DNA from: Acidobacteria bacterium RIFCSPLOWO2_12_FULL_66_21
GTDB lineage: Bacteria > Acidobacteriota > Vicinamibacteria > Vicinamibacterales > 2-12-FULL-66-21
Length of the DNA: 64,000 bases
Direction: 5' to 3'
Assembly: GCA_001767455.1 (NCBI GenBank)
Contig: MELC01000004.1
Coordinates: forward strand, 19,706-83,705
Shown: positions 16,013 to 24,470 of the stretch, piece by piece
How the letters are laid out: every line of letters begins with the position of its first letter
Position numbering within the stretch: the stretch's first letter is position 1
Notes under the pieces: model-generated
Database searches by the model: none
What the model saw: the letters and a program-made list of their open reading frames with translations, nothing else
What the model was told of the DNA's origin: nothing
Translations under genes and position numbers: made by a program

Positions 16013-18153
16013 GGCTGCGGTTCCGGCTGGCGGCGCTGCATGGCCGGATGGTACATCTCTTCGGCGTACTGCTTGACCATGCGCCGGGCGCTGAAACGCG
16101 GGGTGACCGAGATGATCGCCTGGCGGACGTGTCCGAGCCAGCGCCGCGGGATGCCCGCCGCGTCGCGATCGTAGAACGTCGGAACGATCTCGCTTTCGAG
16201 CAGCCGGTAGAGCGCTTCGGCGTCGCCCGCGTCGGTCGCGTCGGGATCGAGATGCTCCGGGCCGTTGATCACCCAGCCGTTCTGCCCGTTGTAGCCCTCG
16301 GCCCACCACCCGTCGGCGATGCTGAGATGCGGGACCCCGTTGATGGCCGCCTTCATCCCGCTCGTGCCGCTGGCTTCGAGGGGCTTGCGCGGGTTGTTCA
16401 ACCAGACATCGCAGCCCTGGACGAGGAAATGGGCCACGTGGAGGTCGTAGTCGTCGACGAACGCGATCCGGCCGCCGAAGATCGGATCGATCGCGCGGCG
16501 ATAGACCTGCTGCAGGTGATGCTTGCCCGTCTCGTCGGCCGGGTGCGCCTTTCCGGCAAAGACGATCTGCACCGGCCGCCGCAAGGCGTTCAGGATCCGG
16601 TTCAGCCGCTCCGGGTTGTGGAAGATCAGCTCCGGGCGCTTGTAGGCCGTGAAGCGGCGCGCGTATCCGATGGTGAGCGCTCTGGGGTCCAGCAGCGTTC
16701 CGGCCGCGACCACCCGCGCCGCGCTGACGTGCTCTTCCTTCCACCGCAGGCGCGCCCGTTCGCGGACGAACGCGAACAGGTAATTGCGAAGCGCCTGCCG
16801 CGCGGCCCACAGCTCCTCGTCGGGAATGTCGAGGATGCGCTTCCACAGGTCCGCATCGTCGTGGTGCTCGCGCCAGTCGGCGTCGAGGTGATCGTCGAAC
16901 AGGCGCGCCATCTCCGCCGAGAGCCACGTCGGCGTGTGAATGCCGTTGGTGATCGCGCGGACCGGCCGCTGCTCGTCGGACGCGCCGGGCCAGATGGATG
17001 CCCACATCTCGCGCGTCACCTGGCCGTGCAGCTGCGAGACCGCGTTGACGGCCCCGGCCGTGCGGAGCGCGAGCGCGGTCATGTTGAACAGCGGGCCGCT
17101 GCCGTTGTCGTAGTGGCCGAGCGCCATGAACGCGTCGCGGTAGCCGCCGAGCGTGCCCCACGCCCCGGCGAGATGCGTCTCGACCAGGTTGAACGGGAAG
17201 GCGTCGTGCCCGGCGGGCACCGGGGTGTGCGTCGTGAAGATCGTCGTGCGGCGCACGTCGGCGAGCGCGGACTCGAACGAGTCGCCGCTCTCGATCCTGT
17301 CGCGGATGCGCTGGAGGACGACAAACGCCGCGTGCCCTTCGTTGAGATGCCAGGCGGCGGGGGCCGCCCCCATCGCCTTCAGCGCCCGCACGCCGCCAAT
17401 GCCGAGGATGATCTCCTGCTGGACCCGTGTCTCGCGGTCGCCGCCGTACAGCCGCGCCGACAGCTCGCGATCCCACGGGGCGTTCTCCTCGAGGTCGGTG
17501 TCGAGCAGGAACAGCGTCACGCGTCCCAGGTGCACGCGCCAGACGGCTGCCAGGACGCTGCGATTGCCGAGCGGCACCGCGACGACGCACGGCTGTCCCT
17601 CGGGAGTGACGGCCGCGTCGATCGGCGCGTTCGCCCAGTCCAGCCGCTCGTACGATTCCTGCTGCCACCCTTCAGGCGAGACGCTCTGGTGAAAGTAGCC
17701 CTGCGGGTACATGAACCCGACGCCGATGAGCGGGATGCCGAGGTCGCTGGCCTCCTTGCAATGATCGCCGGCGAGGACGCCGAGGCCGCCGGCGTAGATC
17801 GGCAGCGACTGGTGCAGCGCGAACTCCGCAGAGAAGTACGCGATGGGGCCGTGCGCCTCGGGATGGCGGTCCTGCCACCACGTGTCGCGCGCGCTGCGGG
17901 CGCGATCGAGCGCGTCCATGGCCGAGTCGTACAGGATCAGGAACCGGTCGTCGACCGCCGCCGCGTTCAGCATGTCCTGCGGGAGCAGCTGCAGCATCAG
18001 CACCGGGTTGTGGGCCGTCTGCCGCCACAACTGATAATCGAGCTTGCGGAACACCTCGCGCGCCTGCGTGTTCCACGTCCACCAGAGGTCCGACGCCAGC
18101 TCGCGCAGCCGCGTCAGCCGATCGGGAATGTTCGGGGCCGTGACGTTGTCCAA
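16009..18153 (-). CDS. glgP: Alpha-glucan phosphorylase (GT35)
   Basis: 714 aa. Phosphorolysis of glycogen or maltodextrin to glucose-1-phosphate, PLP-dependent. N-terminal ELASDLWWTWN and YFSAEFALHQSLPIYAGGLGVLAGDH are typical of the shorter phosphorylase subgroup; the PLP lysine is K601 in SGTSGMKAAING. HLNEGHAAFV and FTAYKRPELI are also conserved. The best start is TTG at 18153, preceded by GGAAGGA at about 5 bp; the frame upstream is a shadow of the dehydratase gene. The dehydratase gene ends 38 bp upstream, with a short hairpin between. Confidence 0.92.
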   Translation of the reverse strand: MDNVTAPNIPDRLTRLRELASDLWWTWNTQAREVFRKLDYQLWRQTAHNPVLMLQLLPQDMLNAAAVDDRFLILYDSAMDALDRARSARDTWWQDRHPEAHGPIAYFSAEFALHQSLPIYAGGLGVLAGDHCKEASDLGIPLIGVGFMYPQGYFHQSVSPEGWQQESYERLDWANAPIDAAVTPEGQPCVVAVPLGNRSVLAAVWRVHLGRVTLFLLDTDLEENAPWDRELSARLYGGDRETRVQQEIILGIGGVRALKAMGAAPAAWHLNEGHAAFVVLQRIRDRIESGDSFESALADVRRTTIFTTHTPVPAGHDAFPFNLVETHLAGAWGTLGGYRDAFMALGHYDNGSGPLFNMTALALRTAGAVNAVSQLHGQVTREMWASIWPGASDEQRPVRAITNGIHTPTWLSAEMARLFDDHLDADWREHHDDADLWKRILDIPDEELWAARQALRNYLFAFVRERARLRWKEEHVSAARVVAAGTLLDPRALTIGYARRFTAYKRPELIFHNPERLNRILNALRRPVQIVFAGKAHPADETGKHHLQQVYRRAIDPIFGGRIAFVDDYDLHVAHFLVQGCDVWLNNPRKPLEASGTSGMKAAINGVPHLSIADGWWAEGYNGQNGWVINGPEHLDPDATDAGDAEALYRLLESEIVPTFYDRDAAGIPRRWLGHVRQAIISVTPRFSARRMVKQYAEEMYHPAMQRRQPEPQP

Positions 18154-18171
18154 GAGTGTCCTTCCATACAC

Positions 18172-18191
18172 GCCCGGCCTGACGGCCGGGC
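18172..18191. terminator. Short GC hairpin between dehydratase gene and glgP
   Basis: 8-bp stem GCCCGGCC / GGCCGGGC with a TGAC loop, directly after the dehydratase stop codon. No T-tract, so it may be a weak terminator, an mRNA 3' stabiliser or an attenuator before glgP. Confidence 0.4.
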
Positions 18192-19196
18192 CTACTCGCA
18201 GGCGCCGACGAGCTTCGCGAACGTCGACAGGTCGATGTTGCCGCCCGAGACGACGGCGACGACCTTGCGGTGGCCGCGTTGCGCGAAGGACGGGGCCAGC
18301 GCTCCGGCCACCGCGCACGCCGCCGCGCCCTCGGCAATCACATGCACGCGATCGGCGACGAGCCGCATGGCGCGCGCCGCGTCGTCGAGCGTCACGACCA
18401 GCGATTCGGCGACCCACTCGCTCAGCAGCGGCCACATCGTCGTCAGGACGGACTTGCCACCGGCGCCGTCGACGAACGACGATTGCCACGCGTCGAACCG
18501 GCTGGCGCGGCCGGCGCGGAACGACACGGCCAGCGGCGCCGCCGTCTCCGGCTCCGCGGCGTACACCCGCGCCTCGGGCCGCGTCGCCCGCACCGCGCAC
18601 GCGATCCCGGCCAGCAACCCGCCGCCGCCAAGCGGCGCGATCACCGCGTCGACGTCGGGCAGATCCTCGAGAATCTCCAGTCCGATGGTGCCGTTCCCGC
18701 TGATGAACCCGTCGTCGTCGAACGGATGGACGAAGTGGCCGTGCATGCGGCCGGACCCGTGGTCCTCGACCGTCTTCCAGCACTCCTCGTACGTCGCCTG
18801 CACGATCGTGGCGCCGAGCCGCCGGATGGCGTCGAGTTTCATCGCCGGTGCCGTGTCCATCACGAGCACGCTGCAGGGCGCGCCCGCCATCCGGGCCGCG
18901 AGCGCGACACCCTGCGCGGCGTTGCCCGCGCTCACGGTCCAGACGCCCTGCGCGAGCTGGTCCCGCGTCAGGTGCGACACGGCATTGTAGGCGCCGCGAA
19001 TCTTGAAGGATCCAATCGGCTGCAGTGTTTCCAGCTTCAGGTAGATTTCGGGCCCCGCGGACGGGGAGCCCGGCACGTGGAGCCGGACGAGCGGGGTGCG
19101 AACGGCGGCCTTGTAGACGGTGGCTGCGGCGTCGCGAATCGTGTCCAGGGAGATGCGTCTCTGAATCAAGGGCGTAAGCAGCGATGAAGACGCCAT
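18192..19196 (-). CDS. PLP-dependent threonine/serine dehydratase family protein
   Basis: 334 aa, fold-type II PLP enzyme. PLP lysine K65 in GSFKIRGAYN, the asparagine loop SAGNAAQGVA near 105, and the phosphate-binding glycine loop PLGGGGLLAG near 190. There is no C-terminal ACT regulatory domain, so this is a short catabolic-type dehydratase or serine racemase relative rather than the feedback-regulated biosynthetic IlvA. It would deaminate L-threonine or L-serine to the 2-oxoacid. Divergent from the glycosylasparaginase-like gene, with 113 bp between their starts. Confidence 0.88.
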   Translation of the reverse strand: MASSSLLTPLIQRRISLDTIRDAAATVYKAAVRTPLVRLHVPGSPSAGPEIYLKLETLQPIGSFKIRGAYNAVSHLTRDQLAQGVWTVSAGNAAQGVALAARMAGAPCSVLVMDTAPAMKLDAIRRLGATIVQATYEECWKTVEDHGSGRMHGHFVHPFDDDGFISGNGTIGLEILEDLPDVDAVIAPLGGGGLLAGIACAVRATRPEARVYAAEPETAAPLAVSFRAGRASRFDAWQSSFVDGAGGKSVLTTMWPLLSEWVAESLVVTLDDAARAMRLVADRVHVIAEGAAACAVAGALAPSFAQRGHRKVVAVVSGGNIDLSTFAKLVGACE

Positions 19197-19309
19197 CGTA
19201 GTCGGCCCGATCCATGGCCGTCAACAAATCCGATAGACTGGCGCGGTCGCGTGGTCCATGCTGAGCTGCGGGGTGTCGCCGCCCGCAGGGCCTCCGGCAG
19301 GAAGGACAC

Positions 19310-20437
19310 ATGATGCCGCGCAGAATCAACCGACGGGAATTTGTCATGACCGGCACCGCCGCGGGGCTTGCCGCCGCCGCGCCACGCGCCGCGTTCGCAC
19401 AGGGGCCGACGATGATGACCCGCAGCACATCGAAGCCGGCCGTGGTCTCGTCGGCGAACGGCCATCGATTCAAGAACGGCGGCAGCAAGACCTGCATCGA
19501 GACGGCCTTCTCGATGATGACCGCCGGCACGGACGTCCTCGACGCACTCATCGCCGGCGTCAACATCGTGGAGCTCGACCCCGACGACAACAGCGTCGGC
19601 TACGGCGGGCTGCCCAACGCCGACGGCGTCGTCCAGCTCGACTCGTGCTGCATGCACGGACCGAAGAAGCGCGCCGGCGGCGTGGCCGCGATCGAAGGCG
19701 TGAGGACGCCCTCCCTCGTCGCGAAGGCGGTCATGGACGAGACCGATCACCACCTGATCGTCGGGAAGGGGGCCCAGGACTTCGCGCGCAACATCGGCAT
19801 GAAGATCGAGGCCGACCTGAACACCGACCGTTCGCGCGAGGCCTGGCTGCGCTGGAAGCGCGAGACCGATCCCCTGCACTACCTCGACCCGATCAAGCGG
19901 CAGGAAGGGATGCGCCGGATCGAGCGGCAGATGATCGCCGACGGATTGATCAACGAGAACCATCTGTACGGGACGATCAACTGCGACGGCGTCAACGCGA
20001 AGGGGGAAGTCTGCGGCGTCACGACGACGAGCGGGCTCGCCTGGAAGATCCCGGGACGCGTCGGCGACTCGCCGATTCTCGGCGCCGGCCTGTACGTCGA
20101 CGGCGAAGTCGGCGCGGCGGGCTCCACCGGACGCGGCGAAGCGAATCTGTACAACCTGTGCTCGTTCCTCGTCGTGGAGGAAATGCGGCGAGGCGCGCGC
20201 CCGAAGGACGCCGGCCTGACCGCGCTGAAACGGATCAAGGCGAACACGATCGAGAAGCGGCTGCTCAACGCGCGCGGCGAGCCGAACTTCAACATCAACT
20301 TCTACATCCTCAACCGCGCCGGCGAGTACGCCGGAGTGGGGATGTACTGCCCGGGGAACCGCCAGCAGTTCGCGGTCTGCGACGAGAAGGGCCCGAGGCT
20401 CGAGATCGTCGAGCCGCTGCTGCAGGGAGAGCCATGA
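19310..20437 (+). CDS. Glycosylasparaginase-like Ntn hydrolase, Tat-exported
   Basis: 375 aa. The Tat signal NRREFVMTGTAAGLAAAAP ends at AFA (about residue 30). The family is N4-(beta-N-acetylglucosaminyl)-L-asparaginase/isoaspartyl peptidase: autoproteolysis at G221-T222 in LYGTINCDGV, followed by the substrate loop TTSGLAWKIPGRVGDSPI and GAGLYVDGEVGAAGSTGRGE. The enzyme would remove GlcNAc from asparagine of degraded glycoproteins in the periplasm. There may be an alternative Met one codon in. The stop overlaps the next gene's ATG by 4 bp (ATGA), linking it to a VWFA-related protein. Confidence 0.9.
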   Translation: MMPRRINRREFVMTGTAAGLAAAAPRAAFAQGPTMMTRSTSKPAVVSSANGHRFKNGGSKTCIETAFSMMTAGTDVLDALIAGVNIVELDPDDNSVGYGGLPNADGVVQLDSCCMHGPKKRAGGVAAIEGVRTPSLVAKAVMDETDHHLIVGKGAQDFARNIGMKIEADLNTDRSREAWLRWKRETDPLHYLDPIKRQEGMRRIERQMIADGLINENHLYGTINCDGVNAKGEVCGVTTTSGLAWKIPGRVGDSPILGAGLYVDGEVGAAGSTGRGEANLYNLCSFLVVEEMRRGARPKDAGLTALKRIKANTIEKRLLNARGEPNFNINFYILNRAGEYAGVGMYCPGNRQQFAVCDEKGPRLEIVEPLLQGEP

Positions 20438-22497
20438 CGTCCTCCGGTCTCGCGGCGCTCGCGGCCGTCTCGCTGCTCGCGGCCGCGCAGGCCGGCCAGG
20501 TTCCGACGGTCAAGTCCGGCGTCGAGGTGATCGCGGTCGACGTGGAGGTCGTCGGCCGCGACGGCGAACCGATCGCCGGGCTCCGGCCCGCGGACTTCGA
20601 GGTCCGCCTGGACGGACGCCCGCGCCGCGTCGTCTCCGCCGACTTCATCCGGTACGGCACAACCGGCGCGGCCGCGGCGCCCGTCGTGACGCCTGGCGCG
20701 ACGCCGCCGGCCGCGCGCCGGCTCTATCTGATCGCCGTCGACGAGCACAGCTTCAGGCAAGGGTCGGCGATGGCCGCGATGAAAGCGGCGTCCGGCTTCA
20801 TCGACAAGCTGCGGCCCGACGATCTCGTCGGGCTGCACGCGTATCCGACGGGCACAGCCCATGTCGACTTCACCACCGATCACGCGCTGGTGAAGTCCGC
20901 GCTCGGCAAGATCGTGGGCCTGTTCGATCCGCCCCGCAGCGAGTTCCACATGTCGCTGTCCGAGATTATCGACATCAACGCCTCCGACGGGCAGGTGTTC
21001 GCGAAAGTGGTGGCTCGCGAGTGCCCGCCGGGCGACATGTTCTGCCCGGAGGAGGTGAGAAGTGAGGCACTCATGCTCGCGTCGTTTCTCGAGATGCAGA
21101 TCGCGCAGAGCCTCGGAGGGCTGCGGGGACTGATTGAAGGGCTCGCGGCCGTGCCCGAACGCAAGACGGTCGTGCTCGTCAGCGGCGGTCTGATGGCCAA
21201 CGATCGGGTCGGCGGCCGCCCGGACGCCTCGGGCCTCACGATGGCCGTGGGCCGCGAGGCGCTTCGCGCGAACGTGAACCTGTACGTGCTGCACATGGAT
21301 ACGAGCTTTCAGGACGCGTTTTCATCGGGTCAGTCGCCGCGACTGGACACGCTCTTCCGCGACAGCAGCGTGTCCGCGCAGGGCCTCGAGATGGTGGCGG
21401 GCGCCGGCGGCGGCGCGGTGATGCGCGTGCAGGCAGGCACGCTGGATTCCTCCTTCGCGCGCGTGCTGAAGGAGACGTCGGCGCATTACGTGCTGGGCGT
21501 GGCCGTCGAGGAGGCCGATCGCAACGGGAAGGCGCACGGCATTTCGGTTCGGTACAAGAAACGCGGCGCCACACTTCGAAGCCGGAGCCTGGTGTTGATT
21601 CCACGGCCCGGCGCCGCTGTCGCCGATCCCGAGCCGGAACCCTCCGACGAAATGCCGGCGGAGCCGCCCCAGCCGCCGCTCGCGAAACCGGGCGCGAAGA
21701 CCCCGCCGCTCGAGGCGATTCTCAGGTCCGCCGCGATGTACCTCGACGCGTACGAGAAGCAGGCCTCGGCAATCGTGTCGGAGGAAACCTATCTGCAGCA
21801 GGCGCCGCAGCCGGGTCCCCAGACGCCGGCGGTGTCACGCGAGCTTCGATCGGACATGCTCATCGTGCCCGAGGCGCGGGTCGGGTGGATTGGATTCCGG
21901 GATGTCTTCGAGGTGGACGGCACGCCCGTTCACAATCGCACGGAGCGGCTGACGAACCTGTTCCTGCATCCCCTTCCAGACACCATGGCCCAGGCGCGGC
22001 GGATCGTCGTGGAGGGCTCGCGGCTGAACCTCCGGAGCGACATCCACCGCACCATCAACACGCCGATGATGGCGCTGCGCTTTCTGCGGTTCGTCGATCA
22101 GCGCCGCTCGAAATTCACGCTCGACGGACTCCAGGAGGTCGACGGCGTGTCGGCGGCGGTGGTGCGCTTCGAGGAGAAGCTGAAGCCGCGGATGATCGAG
22201 TCTGACGACGACGCGGCGGCGAAGGGGACGTTCTGGATCGAGCCCGGCACCGGCCGGGTGCTGAAGACCGAGCTGTTGTTCGACACCGGTGAAAAATCCA
22301 CCCGGCTGCGCGTCCGCGTGCGCGTCGGCTACGCGGCGTACCCGGCGCTCGAGACGTGGGTGCCCGTGACGATGGACGAGGAGTACCGTCTCGGCAAGGG
22401 AGCGCTGGCGGTCGAAGGGCACGCCACGTACGCGAACTTCCGGAAATTCCGGGTCGAGACGAATATCAACATCAAGGACCGGATCCCGGTCCCCTGA
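20434..22497 (+). CDS. Secreted VWFA-related protein (acidobacterial type) with long C-terminal domain
   Basis: 687 aa. Signal peptide (1-21), then VEVIAVDVEVVGRDGEPIAGLRPADFEV, the entry strand of the acidobacterial VWFA-related family. The MIDAS position reads VDEHSFRQGSAM instead of DxSxS. The VWA-like part spans about 90-390. A proline-rich linker (395-425) leads to a second domain (430-687) that looks like a beta-rich lipoprotein-carrier fold (VDQRRSKFTLDGLQEVDGVS, FWIEPGTGRVLKTELLFD). Probably an extracytoplasmic binding protein; ligand unknown. Translationally coupled to the glycosylasparaginase-like gene. Confidence 0.82.
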   Translation: MTSSGLAALAAVSLLAAAQAGQVPTVKSGVEVIAVDVEVVGRDGEPIAGLRPADFEVRLDGRPRRVVSADFIRYGTTGAAAAPVVTPGATPPAARRLYLIAVDEHSFRQGSAMAAMKAASGFIDKLRPDDLVGLHAYPTGTAHVDFTTDHALVKSALGKIVGLFDPPRSEFHMSLSEIIDINASDGQVFAKVVARECPPGDMFCPEEVRSEALMLASFLEMQIAQSLGGLRGLIEGLAAVPERKTVVLVSGGLMANDRVGGRPDASGLTMAVGREALRANVNLYVLHMDTSFQDAFSSGQSPRLDTLFRDSSVSAQGLEMVAGAGGGAVMRVQAGTLDSSFARVLKETSAHYVLGVAVEEADRNGKAHGISVRYKKRGATLRSRSLVLIPRPGAAVADPEPEPSDEMPAEPPQPPLAKPGAKTPPLEAILRSAAMYLDAYEKQASAIVSEETYLQQAPQPGPQTPAVSRELRSDMLIVPEARVGWIGFRDVFEVDGTPVHNRTERLTNLFLHPLPDTMAQARRIVVEGSRLNLRSDIHRTINTPMMALRFLRFVDQRRSKFTLDGLQEVDGVSAAVVRFEEKLKPRMIESDDDAAAKGTFWIEPGTGRVLKTELLFDTGEKSTRLRVRVRVGYAAYPALETWVPVTMDEEYRLGKGALAVEGHATYANFRKFRVETNINIKDRIPVP

Positions 22498-22516
22498 AGC
22501 GGCGCGGAATGGGCGG

Positions 22517-24277
22517 TTATCGATCGACCCTGCGCAAGGTGCGTGTCAGCCGCCCGACGGGCTTGCCGTCGACGTTGACGATCGCGCGCATCACGTACTC
22601 GCCTGGCTTCAGACCCGCCACACCAAAGCCGCCGTAGATGATGCGCATGTCTTCAGCGCTCGCTTGGGTGACCTTCGCCTCGGCGGTGGCCATCGCCGGG
22701 GCGTCCTCCGTCTGCGCGAGCTCCAGCGTGGCGGTCAGCGCGGTTCCCTGCGGGACCCCATAGGCCTCGAAATACCCGACGAGCACCTCTTCGGCCGGCG
22801 TCAACAGCAGTTTCGGCGTGAAGCCGTTCTGCGCGAGGCCCATGACGAGCGAGCTCAATTTGACCGGGCCGGCGGCTGTCAGCTCGGCGCGAACCTCGTA
22901 ATCGACCGTGCCCGCCCGGCCTTCGGCGTCGGTGGCGGCGATGCGCATCCGGTAGGCGCCGGGGGGGACGACCAGCGAGGCGGTGACGGTGGGCTTCGCG
23001 AGCTCCGCGGCCTGCGCGGTCCATTTCCCTCTCAGCTTCCCCTTGTCATCGAACAACCCGACGACCGCCGCGTTCAGTGTGGTCCCCGGTTCCGCCGGCT
23101 CGAACAGCGCGAGCACGCGGATCTTGTCGTCGCCGGGGTTGCGGGACGGGAACCCCACGCCTCGCAACGGCAGCTCGTTGTACGTGGTGGCGACGCCGAT
23201 CATATCCGCCGCCTTGACCGCGGTCTTTGCGCCCGGTTTCGGGATGATCATCTCGCCGCGCGTGTGCGTCTTGACGCCGTCGCGCGCCACCCGCAGCTCC
23301 AGGCGATAGGTGCTGCCGTTTCGCTCGGATGGCTCGGGATCGAACGAGGCGACGTAATACGCGGACGTCTGCCGCTCGAGCGTGTCCATCATCGGGCCGG
23401 CGTTCGATCCCATGCGCAGGATCGTGGAGTTGCTCACGCCGGCGACGTTCTCGAGGCCCGCCCCAAGCGCCTGCGGATCGATCCTCGGCGCCGCCTCCAG
23501 TGTGTGAACGACATAGAGGCTGGCGCGCGACGCGCGCACCGCGGCGCCAAAGTCGTCGAATTGCGCCATCGTGAGCTGGCACACGCCCGACGAGGCGCCC
23601 ATGGTCACCATGCGGTCCGCCCCGGTCGGAGTCGACAGCGACGCGGAGTAGAAGACGAACGTCCGCGCCGGTGTGTCCTGCGGCGTGAAGACTCCCTGGA
23701 GCGTCATCAAGGCCTGCCGCGAGCGGCAGGTGAAGTCCGACGGCGTCTCGGAGGTGAGCGCGTGTCCTTCGAGGCTCGCGATGGCCGCCGTGACCGCCTG
23801 CCGGCGGGTCGTCGGCGCGACGTTGACACCGCCCTGGCGCAGCGAGAGGACGCCAATCCGATCGCGCGGCCCGAGCTTCGCCATCAGCATGTTCATCGCC
23901 GCTTTCACCGGCGGCTCTTTTCCCGGCGCGATCGATTCCTCGTCCACGAGAATCATGATGTCGCGCCCTTCGGTGACGACGTTGGTGCCGAACGGCGGCG
24001 CTGCCGGCAGCGGTGCGGAGCCCTGGTCGGCTCCCGCGAACTGGACGAGCTTGAATTCCCGCAGCTCGCGCACCTTTCCGTTCACCTTCAGCGTGACGTC
24101 GGCGGCCTTCAAATCCAGCACGGGCTGGCCTGCGTCGGTCACGGCCCGAAAGTCAATCGCGACGGGCGGTCCCGCGGGCGCCTGGGACTGCACGAAGACG
24201 GGCGATCCAAGTATCAGCAGCCATACGGCGGACAGGCCGCAGAGAGAGCGAGTACGAGACGCAGGATGGGACGGCAT
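22517..24277 (-). CDS. Secreted VWFA-related protein (acidobacterial type)
   Basis: 586 aa. Signal peptide in the first about 30 residues (LCGLSAVWLLILGSPVFVQSQA), then FRAVTDAGQPVLDLKAADVTLKVNGKVR and a degenerate MIDAS, MILVDEESIAPG. VWA-like to about residue 340, followed by C-terminal beta domains (ALFEPAEPGTTLNAAVVGLFD, PPGAYRMRIAATDAEGRAG). It is a clear paralogue of the protein at 30080-31849 (shared VDEES/IDEES, CRSRQAL/CRSRIAV and C-terminal layout). I chose the internal ATG (MPSHPASRT); an ATG 17 codons upstream is possible. Convergent with the 20434 gene. Confidence 0.82.
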   Translation of the reverse strand: MPSHPASRTRSLCGLSAVWLLILGSPVFVQSQAPAGPPVAIDFRAVTDAGQPVLDLKAADVTLKVNGKVRELREFKLVQFAGADQGSAPLPAAPPFGTNVVTEGRDIMILVDEESIAPGKEPPVKAAMNMLMAKLGPRDRIGVLSLRQGGVNVAPTTRRQAVTAAIASLEGHALTSETPSDFTCRSRQALMTLQGVFTPQDTPARTFVFYSASLSTPTGADRMVTMGASSGVCQLTMAQFDDFGAAVRASRASLYVVHTLEAAPRIDPQALGAGLENVAGVSNSTILRMGSNAGPMMDTLERQTSAYYVASFDPEPSERNGSTYRLELRVARDGVKTHTRGEMIIPKPGAKTAVKAADMIGVATTYNELPLRGVGFPSRNPGDDKIRVLALFEPAEPGTTLNAAVVGLFDDKGKLRGKWTAQAAELAKPTVTASLVVPPGAYRMRIAATDAEGRAGTVDYEVRAELTAAGPVKLSSLVMGLAQNGFTPKLLLTPAEEVLVGYFEAYGVPQGTALTATLELAQTEDAPAMATAEAKVTQASAEDMRIIYGGFGVAGLKPGEYVMRAIVNVDGKPVGRLTRTLRRVDR

Positions 24278-24371
24278 GGGGAGAGCATACGCCTCTTCGC
24301 CGCGGCGCGGAAGACGTTTCAGCCGCAAAAGAACGGCGCGCCAGCGATGTTCCGCAAGCGCGCCGTTCTTT

Positions 24372-24470
24372 GACTTTGACTGTCGACTTTGACTGTCGAC
24401 TTTGACTGTCGACTTTGACTACCGACTTTGCCTACCGACTTTGACTATCGACTATCGACTATCGACTGAC
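24372..24470. repeat. GACT-anchored modular repeat at the BNR gene 3' end
   Basis: Run of 6-7 bp modules all beginning GACT: GACTTT alternating with GACTGTC, GACTACC and GACTATC, ending in four GACTATC-like units. The stop codon (TAG, 24452-24454) of the minus-strand BNR gene lies inside it and the last residues SSVDSR are repeat-encoded. Same units at 37431-37583 and 60572-60640. Confidence 0.9.

Noticed and set aside
15478..18990. 1170-codon plus-strand frame opposite glgP and the dehydratase
   Set aside because: Shadow of well-defined enzymes on the other strand; composition is typical of antisense frames.
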